From Streptomyces sp. NBC_01476 (GTDB lineage Bacteria > Actinomycetota > Actinomycetes > Streptomycetales > Streptomycetaceae), in the NCBI RefSeq assembly GCF_036227265.1, contig NZ_CP109446.1, positions 2,985,001 through 3,049,000 on the forward strand: DNA of 64,000 nucleotides. The letters are read 5' to 3'. Each line of letters starts with the position of its first letter. Positions within the stretch are counted from its first letter, which is position 1. A program made the translations under genes and the position numbers. Of the stretch, positions 16,750 through 25,036 are shown in pieces. The notes under the pieces are model-generated. The model searched no databases. It saw only the letters and a list, made by a program, of their open reading frames with translations, and was not told the DNA's origin.

Positions 16750-18059
16750 GCGCGCCCGCGCGGTACGAGGTGTTCGGGGTGCCCGGGATCGGGGAGGTCC
16801 AGCCCGGCGCGGACATCGCCAAGCTGATCGCCGCGACCGGTGTGGAACTCGCCGACGGCGATGTGCTGCTGGTCACCTCGAAGATCGTCAGCAAGGCCGA
16901 GGGCCGGGTGGTACGGGCCGACGACCGGGAGGCGGCGATCGACGCGGAGGCGGTACGGCTGGTCGCGCGGCGCGGGCCGACCCGGATCGTGGAGACCCGG
17001 CACGGGTTCGTGATGGCGGCGGCGGGCGTGGACGCGTCCAACACCCCGGCGGGCACGGTGCTGTTGCTGCCCGAGGACCCGGACGGCTCGGCCCGGCGGA
17101 TCCGCGAGGGGCTGCTGGACACCCTGGGGGTACGGACCGGGGTCGTCGTCACCGACACCTTCGGCCGTCCCTGGCGGGAAGGGCTCACCGACGTGGCCAT
17201 CGGCGCCTCCGGGGTGCGGGTGCTCGGCGATCTGCGGGGCCGGCGGGACTCGCATGGCAACGAGCTGAGCATGACGGTGACCGCGACCGCGGACGAACTG
17301 GCCGCCGCCGGCGACCTGGTGAAGGGCAAGGCGTCGGGGGTACCGGTCGCGGTGGTGCGCGGCCTTGGCTCGGTGGTGGACCCCGAGCCCGGCGACGAGG
17401 ACACCGGAGCCCGGCCGCTGGTACGGGTCGCGGTGAACGACATGTTCCGGCTCGGGACGTCCGAGGCGGTGCGCGAGGCGGTCTCACTGCGGCGCACTGT
17501 GCGCGAGTTCACCGACGAACCGGTGGATCCGGCAGCGGTACGGCGGGCGGTGGCACTCGCCGTGACGGCGCCCGCGCCGCACCACACCACGCCGTGGCGG
17601 TTCGTGCTGCTGGAGTCGGCGCAGGTGCGGACACGGCTGCTGGACGCGATGCGGGACGCCTGGGCGGCGGACCTGCGGCGCGACGGTTTCTCCGAGGCGA
17701 GCGTCGAGAAGCGGCTGCGCCGCGGGGACGTGCTGCGCGCAGCGCCGTATCTGGTGGTGCCGTGCCTGGTCACCGAGGGGTCGCACGCCTACCCGGACGA
17801 GCGCAGGGCCGCGGCAGAGCGGGAGATGTTCGTGGTGGCGGCGGGCGCCGGAGTGCAGAACTTCCTGGTCGCGCTGGCCGGTGAGCAGTTGGGGTCGGCG
17901 TGGGTGTCGTCCACGATGTTCTGCCGGGATGTGGTCCGGGAGGTCCTGGCGTTGCCGGCGCACTGGGATCCGATGGGCGCGGTGGCGGTGGGCAGGCCCG
18001 CGGCCCCCGCGCCGGCCCGGGCACCCCGGTCGGGCGAGGACTTCCTGGTCGTACGGTGA
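16746..18059 (+). CDS. fbiB: F420:gamma-glutamyl ligase fused to a nitroreductase-like domain (FbiB)
   Basis: A 437-residue bifunctional enzyme of F420 biosynthesis. Residues about 1-245 are the CofE ligase that adds gamma-linked glutamates ([61 protein letters not shown]-like [11 protein letters not shown]). Residues about 250-437 are an FMN-binding nitroreductase-like domain ([59 protein letters not shown]), which in mycobacterial FbiB reduces dehydro-F420-0 with FMNH2. This two-domain form is the actinobacterial arrangement. It overlaps fbiA by 4 nt. The much longer frame starting at 16053 is a shadow of fbiA upstream of this ATG. Confidence 0.95.
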   Translation: MSAPARYEVFGVPGIGEVQPGADIAKLIAATGVELADGDVLLVTSKIVSKAEGRVVRADDREAAIDAEAVRLVARRGPTRIVETRHGFVMAAAGVDASNTPAGTVLLLPEDPDGSARRIREGLLDTLGVRTGVVVTDTFGRPWREGLTDVAIGASGVRVLGDLRGRRDSHGNELSMTVTATADELAAAGDLVKGKASGVPVAVVRGLGSVVDPEPGDEDTGARPLVRVAVNDMFRLGTSEAVREAVSLRRTVREFTDEPVDPAAVRRAVALAVTAPAPHHTTPWRFVLLESAQVRTRLLDAMRDAWAADLRRDGFSEASVEKRLRRGDVLRAAPYLVVPCLVTEGSHAYPDERRAAAEREMFVVAAGAGVQNFLVALAGEQLGSAWVSSTMFCRDVVREVLALPAHWDPMGAVAVGRPAAPAPARAPRSGEDFLVVR

Positions 18060-18100
18060 CGGCCCCGCCCTATAGGCACGCCGGCGGGCGCTGCGCTGGT

Positions 18101-19069
18101 TCAGGAGTGGCGCGTCGGCGGGTTGGGGGCCAGCCGGGGGCCGTGGCGGGGCGGGGCAGGGGTGGTCAGGAGGATCAGCCGGGCGGCGCGGTGGCGCTGG
18201 CCCGCGTAAGGGGCGAGGAGGCGGAGCATCGCCTCGTCCGAGGAGCGGCGGGTGCCCTCCAGGGCGTGCCCGATGTGATGCGGAAGGTGCAGGTCGCCGA
18301 CGGTGAGGGCATCGGGGTCGCCGTGGCTGCGCTGGAGGGTCTCGGCGGCGGTCCAGGGGCCGATGCCGGGCAGGCTCTGGAGCCGGGTGGAGGCGTCCTG
18401 CGGGGAGAGGGCGGCGAGCGCGTCCAGCCGGGAGCCGACGCGGACCGCACGCAGGACGGTGGAGGCCCGCTTGTTGTCGACGCCGGCGCAGTGCCAGTCC
18501 CAGGAGGGGATGAGGGCCCAGCCGCGGGCGTCGGGCATGACGCGCATCCGGTCGGCCGGCGCCGGCCCGGGCGCGGGTTCACCGTGCTGGAAGAGCAGCA
18601 GCTTCCAGGCGCGATACGCCTCCGACGTGGTGACCTTCTGTTCGAGGACGGTCGGGATCAGCGCTTCCAGCACCAGCCCGGTACGGGTCAGGCGCAGCCC
18701 CGGGTGGCGCCTGTGGGCGTGATGGACGACACGGTGCCGCGGTTCGAAGGCCGCAGGGTCGTCATGGGCGCCGAGCAGCCCGGGCAGGGCGTCGAGCAGC
18801 CACTCCGCGCCGGGCCCCCACGCCTGGCCCTCCAGCGCGGCCGGGCTGCCGGTGATGCGCAGGGTGCCCGGGCCGGCAGGCGTACGGCTGGCCCGCCACA
18901 CCGCGCCGTCCGGAGTGATCCGGAAGGTGGGGTCGCCGCCGCCCCGGCGCAGCGGCATGACGGTGAGCCGCACGTCGAGCGGCCCCGCGGGTGTCCACGT
19001 CCGTGTCCTGGGTGCCGGGACGGCACCGCCGCCCCTGGGGGCGGGCAGGCGGGTACGGGGCGGAAGCAT
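18101..19069 (-). CDS. HhH-GPD family DNA glycosylase (AlkA/3-methyladenine type)
   Basis: A 322-residue putative base-excision repair enzyme. The N-terminal half is divergent (RTWTPAGPLDVRLTVMPLRRG, TPAGPGTLRITG). The HhH-GPD core begins near GLVLEALIPTVLEQKVTTSEAYRAWKLLL and has the helix-hairpin-helix LQSLPGIGPWTAAETLQRS followed by DPDALTVGDLHLPHHIG. The Asp of VGD stands where the catalytic Asp of AlkA-like enzymes lies. The base specificity cannot be read. The ATG at 19069 has only a weak ribosome site, and the frame is open far upstream, so the start is provisional. It ends 42 nt from the convergent fbiB and lies 20 nt after the NDP-sugar gene on the same strand. Confidence 0.85.
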   Translation of the reverse strand: MLPPRTRLPAPRGGGAVPAPRTRTWTPAGPLDVRLTVMPLRRGGGDPTFRITPDGAVWRASRTPAGPGTLRITGSPAALEGQAWGPGAEWLLDALPGLLGAHDDPAAFEPRHRVVHHAHRRHPGLRLTRTGLVLEALIPTVLEQKVTTSEAYRAWKLLLFQHGEPAPGPAPADRMRVMPDARGWALIPSWDWHCAGVDNKRASTVLRAVRVGSRLDALAALSPQDASTRLQSLPGIGPWTAAETLQRSHGDPDALTVGDLHLPHHIGHALEGTRRSSDEAMLRLLAPYAGQRHRAARLILLTTPAPPRHGPRLAPNPPTRHS

Positions 19070-19089
19070 CCGCCGAGCGTACCCGGCCG

Positions 19090-20229
19090 CTACTGGTCGG
19101 AGGAGAAGCGGATCGCCCCCGCGCCGATACGGGCCCCGCACCACACCCGGGCGCCGGGGGCCAGCTCGTTGTCGGGGCCGAGGACCGCGCCGTCGCCGAG
19201 CACGACACCGTCGAGCACGGTCCTGGCACCGACCTCGGCACCCACCCCGATCAGTGAGTTCTTCACCACGGCGCCGGCCTCGACCCGGGCGCCGGCCAGC
19301 ACCGTACTGCCGTCGACGCGCGCCCCGGAGCCGATGACCGCGCCCGCCGCCACGCAGGTGCCGCCGGAGAGCTTGGCGTCGTCGGCGACCTGTGCGCCGG
19401 TCAGTACCAGGCGCTCGCCGTGGCGGCCGGGGACCGCGGGTGAGGGGGCGCGGCCGAGGACGAGGTCGGCCGAGCCGCGGACGAAGGCGTGCGGGGTGCC
19501 GAGGTCGAGCCAGTAGGTGGAGTCGACCATGCCCTGGAGGTGGGCGCCGGCGGCGAGGAGTCCTGGGAAGGTCTCGCGTTCGACGGAGACCGGGCGGCCG
19601 GCCGGGATGGCGTCGATGACCGACCGGTTGAAGACGTACGCGCCGGCGTTGATCTGGTCGGTGACGATCTCCTCGGGCGTCTGCGGCTTCTCCAGGAAGG
19701 CGGTGACGCGGCCGTCGGGGTCGGTGGGGACCAGGCCGAAGGCGCGCGGGTCCGGCACCTTGGTCAGGTGCAGCGAGACATCCGCGCCGGTCCGGCGGTG
19801 GGTGGCGACCAGGGCCGGGATGTCGAGGCCGGTGAGGATGTCGCCGTTGAAGATGAGCACCGGGTCGCCGGGCCCTGCGTGCAGGCGGTGGACGACGTTG
19901 CGCAGCGCGCCGCCGGTGCCGAGGGGGTCGGACTCGGTGACGTACTCCAGGCTCAGGCCGAGGGCGGAACCGTCGCCGAAGTACGGTTCGAAGACCTCGG
20001 CGAGGTAGGAGGTGGCGAGCACCACGTGCTCGACGCCGGCGGCTCGGGCCCTGGCCAACTGGTGGGTCAGGAAAGGCACTCCGGCCGCAGGGATCATCGG
20101 CTTGGGGGTGTTGACCGTGAGCGGTCGCAACCGGGTCCCCTTGCCGCCGACCAGGAGGATCGCCTCGGTCGCGCGGGAGTTGTCCGCGGCTGTCCGGGCG
20201 TCCGTGGCGTCCGCGATGTCCGTGGCCAT
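19090..20229 (-). CDS. NDP-sugar pyrophosphorylase (mannose-1-phosphate guanylyltransferase type)
   Basis: A cytoplasmic nucleotidyltransferase that would join a sugar-1-phosphate to an NTP. From about residue 23 it shows the GT-A pyrophosphorylase signature EAILLVGGKGTRLRPLTVNTPKPM, then VEHVVLATSYLAEVFEPYFGD, DPVLIFNGDILTG, VTAFLEKPQTPEEIVTDQINAGAYVF and WLDLGTPHAFVRGSADL. The last 100 residues are left-handed beta-helix hexapeptide repeats (VAAGAVIGSGARVDGSTVLAGARVEAGAVVKNS). GDP-mannose synthesis is the likely role given manA and manB nearby, but GDP versus UDP or dTDP cannot be fixed by eye. Starts at 20274 and 20229 are both possible; the latter is used and none has a good ribosome site. 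Confidence 0.85.
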   Translation of the reverse strand: MATDIADATDARTAADNSRATEAILLVGGKGTRLRPLTVNTPKPMIPAAGVPFLTHQLARARAAGVEHVVLATSYLAEVFEPYFGDGSALGLSLEYVTESDPLGTGGALRNVVHRLHAGPGDPVLIFNGDILTGLDIPALVATHRRTGADVSLHLTKVPDPRAFGLVPTDPDGRVTAFLEKPQTPEEIVTDQINAGAYVFNRSVIDAIPAGRPVSVERETFPGLLAAGAHLQGMVDSTYWLDLGTPHAFVRGSADLVLGRAPSPAVPGRHGERLVLTGAQVADDAKLSGGTCVAAGAVIGSGARVDGSTVLAGARVEAGAVVKNSLIGVGAEVGARTVLDGVVLGDGAVLGPDNELAPGARVWCGARIGAGAIRFSSDQ

Positions 20230-20401
20230 GGCTACGGACGCCAGAGGGCTCCGTGCAGGCGTGGGTGCAGGCATGAGGAAGATAGTGACACAAGCCGCAA
20301 ACCCGATAAACCAGGAAGCTGACGGCCGGTCGGCTGCGAGGAGCAATGCTACCCGTACGGCTCAGCGAGGTGGCCGGAACAGGCCGGGTAGCCTGACCGG
20401 C

Positions 20402-21160
20402 GTGACACCCAGCCTGCGTACTCCCGCCGCTCTGCTCTCCGACGCCCTGCGTTCCGACGCCGGCCGCCCCTTGGTCACCTTCTACGACGACGCCACCGGC
20501 GAACGCGTCGAGTTGTCGGTCGCCACCTTCGCCAACTGGGTCGCCAAGACGGCGAATCTGCTCCAGGACGAACTCGGCGCCCAGCCGGGCGACCGGCTCG
20601 CGCTGCTGCTGCCCGCGCACTGGCAGACCGCCGTGTGGATGCTCGCCGCCTTCTCCACCGGTGTGGTGGTGGCGCCCGGCGGCGACCCGGGCGGCGCCGA
20701 CCTGGTGGTGAGCGGGCCGGACACGCTGGACGCGGCCCGTGCCTGCAAGGGCGAGCGCGTCGCTCTCGCGTTGCGTCCGCTGGGCGGGCGTTTCCCGCAG
20801 CCGCCGGCCGGATTCGCCGACTACGCGGTGGAGGTGCCGACCCAGGGCGACCGTTTCGCGCCGTACGCCCCGGTCGGTCCGGACGCGCCCGCGCTGGAAC
20901 TGCCGGGCGGCGGCGCCGTACTGACGGCCGGCGAGGTGGTGGACCGGGCGCTCGGCTCGGCCGCGGCGCTGGGGCTGGAGCGCGGCTCCCGGCTGCTGTC
21001 CGCGCTGCCCTACGACACGTGGGACGGGCTGGCCGCCGGGCTGCTGGCGCCGCTGGCCGCGGACGCGTCGGTCGTGCTCTGCCGCAATTCCGGGGCGCTG
21101 TCGGCCGAGCAGCTGGAGCGGCGCAAGGACGCGGAGCGGGTCACGCACACCGCGGTGTGA
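20402..21160 (+). CDS. TIGR03089 family protein (AMP-ligase-like N-terminal remnant fold)
   Basis: A 252-residue protein resembling the N-terminal part of acyl/aryl-AMP ligases but without the ATP-binding TSGTTGxPKG loop or the C-terminal domain. This matches the actinobacterial TIGR03089 family of unknown function. Recognisable pieces are RPLVTFYDDATGERVELSVATFANWVAKTANLL and AQPGDRLALLLPAHWQTAVWMLAAF. It is unlikely to be an active ligase. It begins with GTG, and TAGCCT lies 7 nt upstream, so the message may be leaderless. It is divergent from the NDP-sugar gene and precedes the LCP array by about 200 nt. Confidence 0.8.
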   Translation: MTPSLRTPAALLSDALRSDAGRPLVTFYDDATGERVELSVATFANWVAKTANLLQDELGAQPGDRLALLLPAHWQTAVWMLAAFSTGVVVAPGGDPGGADLVVSGPDTLDAARACKGERVALALRPLGGRFPQPPAGFADYAVEVPTQGDRFAPYAPVGPDAPALELPGGGAVLTAGEVVDRALGSAAALGLERGSRLLSALPYDTWDGLAAGLLAPLAADASVVLCRNSGALSAEQLERRKDAERVTHTAV

Positions 21161-21364
21161 CGCCGGGCGGGGCAGGACCCCGGCCGGATGCCCGGCGGAC
21201 GCCCGGGATTCCTTGCGAATCCGCGGGGAATTCGACACCTCGGGCAACCAACAGCGCTATTCGGCTGTCTGAACGAGTGCCGGTGGGGCATTCGGGTCCG
21301 AACCCCCGGAGACAACCGGCAACCGGCCACCGCCGGGCGAACTACCGAGGGACGGGCACAAGAC
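21161..21364 (+). promoter_or_regulatory. Upstream region of the first LCP gene
   Basis: A 204-nt region holding a small inverted repeat GGATTC-CTTGC-GAATCC (about 21207-21223) and a less GC-rich patch up to 21270. No canonical promoter pair could be fixed. Confidence 0.3.
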
Positions 21365-23080
21365 GTGACCACGCCAGACGAGCCCCCGCAGGAGAAGCCG
21401 GACGCGACCCCGGCTTCCGAGGGCTCCCCCGCGAACGAAACCGAAGGCGGGTCCACCACCGACAGCCCGCCCGAGGCGGACGACGCACACATAACGCGGA
21501 AGGCGCCGCCCGCGGCGCCGGAACCCGCCGGAGGTGCCACGCCGGCCGGCAACGCGGAGAAGCCGGCCGCCGCCGGCACGACGGCGGATAGGCCGGAGGG
21601 CAACGCCGGACCGAATACCCCGGCCGGACCCGACACTGCGGCCACGCCGGACGGCGGCGCCGGCACTGCGGCTCCCAAGCCGGAGGCCGGACCCGAGCCC
21701 GCGACCGACGGCGACGCGAATGCCCCGGTCGGGCCCGGCGCTGAGGCGCCGGCCGCTTCTGACGGGGCGTCAGCCCGGAAAGCCGGGCCGGAGGGTGTCC
21801 CCGCGGAGGCGGGTCCCGGTGCTGGTGCGGCGACGCCGCTCATCCCGCACCCGCGGCACCGCCGGCGGCACTGGCTTCGGATTCTGGCCGCCTGCACCGC
21901 CTTCCTCGTGCTCGCCCTCGGCGCCGGCGGCTGGTACGTCTACCGCCAGCTCAACGGCAACATCACCACGGACACCACGACCGAGACCGAGCTGAAGGCC
22001 CACGACAAGGAGCGCCCCGCCGAGGGCCCGACCAAGGCCGAGAACATCCTGCTCATCGGCTCGGACAACCGCGGCAACGGCAACGAGCAGTACGGCCACG
22101 ACACCGGCACCCAGCGCTCGGACACCACGATCCTGCTGCACCTGGCCGCCGACCGCAGCAGCGCCACCGCGGTGAGCATCCCCCGCGACCTGATGGCGCA
22201 CGTGCCCGACTGCACCAAGCCCGACGGCGGCACCGCGCCGGCCCGCTTCGAGCAGTTCAACTGGGCGTTCCAGTTCGGCGGCGCCGCCTGCACCATCCGG
22301 ACCGTCGAGGACATGACCGGGATCCGGATCGACCACCACCTCATCGTGGACTTCACCGGCTTCAAGAAGATGGTCGACGCGGTGAACGGCGTCGAGGTGT
22401 GCGTGCCCGAGCCGGTGCACGACGTGAACGCGCAACTCGACCTGCCCGCCGGCCGGCAGAAGCTCAACGGATCGCAGGCGCTGGGATACGTACGGGCCCG
22501 CGAGAGCATCGGCGACGGCAGCGACACCCAGCGGATGGAGCGGCAGCAGGACTTCCTCGCCTCGCTGGTGAGCAAGGTGCGCAGCAACGGCGTGCTGCTC
22601 AACCCGGTCAAGCTCTACCCGCTGCTCTCCGCGGCCACCTCCTCGCTGACCGCCGACCCGGGGCTCGACTCGCTCAGCGAGCTGTACGACCTCGCGCACA
22701 GCATCCAGCAGACGCCGACCGGGGCGATACGTTTCCTCACCCTGCCCCGCGAGCCGTACGTCGCCGACCACAACCGCGACCAGCTGATGCAGCCCGCCGC
22801 CGACCAGCTCTTCACCGCGATCCGCGACGACGTGGCGGTCAACGTGACCGGGGAGACGCCGGACGGCTCCTCCACCGCCTCGCCGACAGCCAACGCGACC
22901 GGGACGCCGACAGGCACATCGACCGGCACCCCGACGGGAACGCCGACCCGGACGCCGACAGGCACATCGACCGGCACCCCGACGGCCACCCCGACCGACA
23001 CCGCCTCCGGCACCCCGAGCGCCGTCCCGACGTACCGGGGCACCACCGCCGACCGTGACCTGTGCAGCAAAGACCAGTGA
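21365..23080 (+). CDS. LCP family glycopolymer transferase 1
   Basis: A 571-residue single-pass membrane protein. LCP enzymes act outside the membrane and move glycopolymers from a polyprenyl phosphate carrier to peptidoglycan. Residues 1-165 are a Pro/Ala/Glu-rich cytoplasmic region; about 170-192 is the membrane helix (ILAACTAFLVLALGAGGWYV). The LCP domain starts near 226 (NILLIGSDNRG) and keeps the metal and phosphate-binding residues: RSDTTILLHL, VSIPRDLM (about 269), YVRARESI and MERQQDFL. The tail is Thr/Pro-rich repeats with no LytR_C domain. GTG 21365 is chosen because GAGGGACGGG precedes it. It is the first gene of the tandem array. Confidence 0.92.
   Translation: MTTPDEPPQEKPDATPASEGSPANETEGGSTTDSPPEADDAHITRKAPPAAPEPAGGATPAGNAEKPAAAGTTADRPEGNAGPNTPAGPDTAATPDGGAGTAAPKPEAGPEPATDGDANAPVGPGAEAPAASDGASARKAGPEGVPAEAGPGAGAATPLIPHPRHRRRHWLRILAACTAFLVLALGAGGWYVYRQLNGNITTDTTTETELKAHDKERPAEGPTKAENILLIGSDNRGNGNEQYGHDTGTQRSDTTILLHLAADRSSATAVSIPRDLMAHVPDCTKPDGGTAPARFEQFNWAFQFGGAACTIRTVEDMTGIRIDHHLIVDFTGFKKMVDAVNGVEVCVPEPVHDVNAQLDLPAGRQKLNGSQALGYVRARESIGDGSDTQRMERQQDFLASLVSKVRSNGVLLNPVKLYPLLSAATSSLTADPGLDSLSELYDLAHSIQQTPTGAIRFLTLPREPYVADHNRDQLMQPAADQLFTAIRDDVAVNVTGETPDGSSTASPTANATGTPTGTSTGTPTGTPTRTPTGTSTGTPTATPTDTASGTPSAVPTYRGTTADRDLCSKDQ
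22902..22985 (+). repeat. 36-nt perfect direct repeat, 48-nt period, in LCP1
   Basis: Positions 22902-22937 and 22950-22985 are identical and lie 48 nt (16 codons) apart. They encode TPTGTSTGTPTG-type Thr/Pro/Gly repeats in the wall-spanning tail of LCP1. The in-frame period means copy number can change without breaking the gene. Confidence 0.85.
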
Positions 23081-23233
23081 AAGGCCGCTGAAAGCCCACT
23101 TCAAGGCGTCGCCGGGATCGTCAGGTTTGTCCGGTTGTAGGGATGCGGAATTTGTCACGACCGCATATCGGCGCTGAACTTGGCGGCTAGTGTGAGCGCT
23201 CCGGCCGATCCCGGATGGAGGACCCGAGGGACC

Positions 23234-24991
23234 GTGGACACGCAAGGCCGTAGAAACATCGACCCGGCGGACCAGTGGGTGCTGGACCCGGAAACGGGCA
23301 CGTACCAACTGCGGTTGGACCCCGACGAGGCGCCGTCACCGAGCGTGCCCGCGCAGGGCAGCCACCGCGATTCCGCCGAGCGTCCGGCCGCACCGTCCCG
23401 CACCGCGTCCTCCTCCACCGGTACCGCCGCGGGCGCCGCCGGTGCCTCCACCCCCGTGACCGGAGGCCGCCGGGCCGCCAGGACCGGCGCCGCCCCGGCG
23501 ACCGCCCTGACCGGGCCGCGCAGCCGCCGCAAGGGCAAGCCGGACCGGACCCGGCAGTCCCGTAAGAAGAAGGTGCTCGCCTGGACCGGCGGCGCGCTCG
23601 GCTTCGTGGTGATCGCCGCCTCGGTCGGCGGCTACCTGGTCTATCAGCACATCAACAACAACATCACCACGGTTGACGTCGGTGACGCGGGCAGCAAGTC
23701 CGTCACCCACGAAGGCCCGATGAACGTCCTGGTGATCGGCACCGACAGCCGGCAGGGCCTGGGTTCGCAGTACGGCGACACCGGCAGTGTCGGGCACGCC
23801 GACACCACGATCCTCTTCCATGTGTCGGCCGACCGGAGCAACGCCACCGCGCTGAGCATCCCGCGCGACATCGTGACCAGCATCCCGGACTGCCCGACCA
23901 AGCAGAAGGACGGCTCCACCAAGGTCATCCCGGGCACGCCGAGGCAGGTGAGCACGCCGCGGTTCAACGAGAGCCTGGGCCAGGACGGCCGTGACCCCGG
24001 CTGCACGATGCGGCTGGTCTCGGAGATGACGGGACTGCGGATCGACCACTTCATGATGGTCAACTTCGAGGCGGTCAAGACGCTTTCGACGGCCGTCGGC
24101 GGCGTGAACATCTGCCTGGCCCGCCCGCTGGTGGACCCCAAGTCGCACCTCAACCTGAGCGCGGGCCCGCACAAGATCGAGGGCGAGCAGGCACTGGAGT
24201 TCGTCCGCACCCGGCACGCGCTGCAGAATCAGAGCGACCTGGACCGGATCAAGCTCCAGCAGAACTTCCTGAGCGCGATGATCCGTCAGATCAAGTCCAG
24301 CGGCACCCTGACCAACCCGGGGAAGCTCTTCACACTGGCGAACGCCGCCACCAAGGCGCTCACCGTGGACAGCGCGATCGGCAGTGTCAGCAAGCTCAGC
24401 GGCCTGGCCAAGGACCTCAGCAAGGTCGACACCAAGCACATCACCTTCACCACGATGCCGGTGATGGACAACCCGGACGAGAAGATCCGCGCGACCGTCG
24501 TCGTCGACCAGGCCAAGGCGACTCCGCTGCTGACCCTGGTCAAGAACGACACCTCGCTGACCCAGGCGAAGAAGAAGCCGGCCACCCCCGACCCGAGACT
24601 GGTCGGCCCGAAGGCGACCCCGCACGACACCCGGGTCAACGTGCTCAACGGCAGCGGCATCATCGGCGCCGCCCAGGACACCGTGAACTGGCTGCAGAAC
24701 GAGCAGCAGGTCAACCGCTCGGACAACGGGGGCAACGCACCCGCGCCGGTGGCCAGGACGACTCTGGAGTACGCGCCGAACCAGGCCGACCAGGCCCGCT
24801 CGCTGGCCGCGATAATGGGCCTGCCCGCCTCCGCTCTCCACCAGGGCACGGTGGACGCGGAGCCGCTGGCGTACATGAAGCTCACCCTGGGCGCCGACTT
24901 CACCAAGCCGGGCGTCCCGATCGGGCCGCCGACGGCGGTGCCCGGCGGGGTGCAGCAGACCCAGGCGGACAGTACCAAGTGTGTCGGATGA
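23234..24991 (+). CDS. LCP family glycopolymer transferase 2 with LytR_C domain
   Basis: A 585-residue single-pass membrane protein. The cytoplasmic N-terminus starts with a DPADQWVLDPETGTYQLRL motif shared with the next gene. The membrane helix is near residues 113-137 (GALGFVVIAASVGGYLVY). The LCP domain has MNVLVIGTDSRQG (about 163), GHADTTILFH, LSIPRDIVTSIPDC, IDHFMMVNFEAV, and the Arg pair in LEFVRTRHALQ with LDRIKLQQNFL, so it looks active. From about 465 a LytR_C domain follows (VNVLNGSGIIGAAQ). The GTG start has GAGGGA close upstream. It lies 153 nt after LCP1, with a TAGTGT hexamer at about 23190 that might be a -10 box. Confidence 0.93.
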   Translation: MDTQGRRNIDPADQWVLDPETGTYQLRLDPDEAPSPSVPAQGSHRDSAERPAAPSRTASSSTGTAAGAAGASTPVTGGRRAARTGAAPATALTGPRSRRKGKPDRTRQSRKKKVLAWTGGALGFVVIAASVGGYLVYQHINNNITTVDVGDAGSKSVTHEGPMNVLVIGTDSRQGLGSQYGDTGSVGHADTTILFHVSADRSNATALSIPRDIVTSIPDCPTKQKDGSTKVIPGTPRQVSTPRFNESLGQDGRDPGCTMRLVSEMTGLRIDHFMMVNFEAVKTLSTAVGGVNICLARPLVDPKSHLNLSAGPHKIEGEQALEFVRTRHALQNQSDLDRIKLQQNFLSAMIRQIKSSGTLTNPGKLFTLANAATKALTVDSAIGSVSKLSGLAKDLSKVDTKHITFTTMPVMDNPDEKIRATVVVDQAKATPLLTLVKNDTSLTQAKKKPATPDPRLVGPKATPHDTRVNVLNGSGIIGAAQDTVNWLQNEQQVNRSDNGGNAPAPVARTTLEYAPNQADQARSLAAIMGLPASALHQGTVDAEPLAYMKLTLGADFTKPGVPIGPPTAVPGGVQQTQADSTKCVG

Positions 24992-25036
24992 CCCCGGGCC
25001 GGGGCGCCGGCGACCGTACGGAGGACCGGAGCGACG

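Noticed and set aside
18101..21247. A 1048-residue minus-strand open frame
   Set aside because: Only the last 322 residues match a protein (DNA glycosylase). The rest is the wrong frame of the NDP-sugar and TIGR03089 genes.
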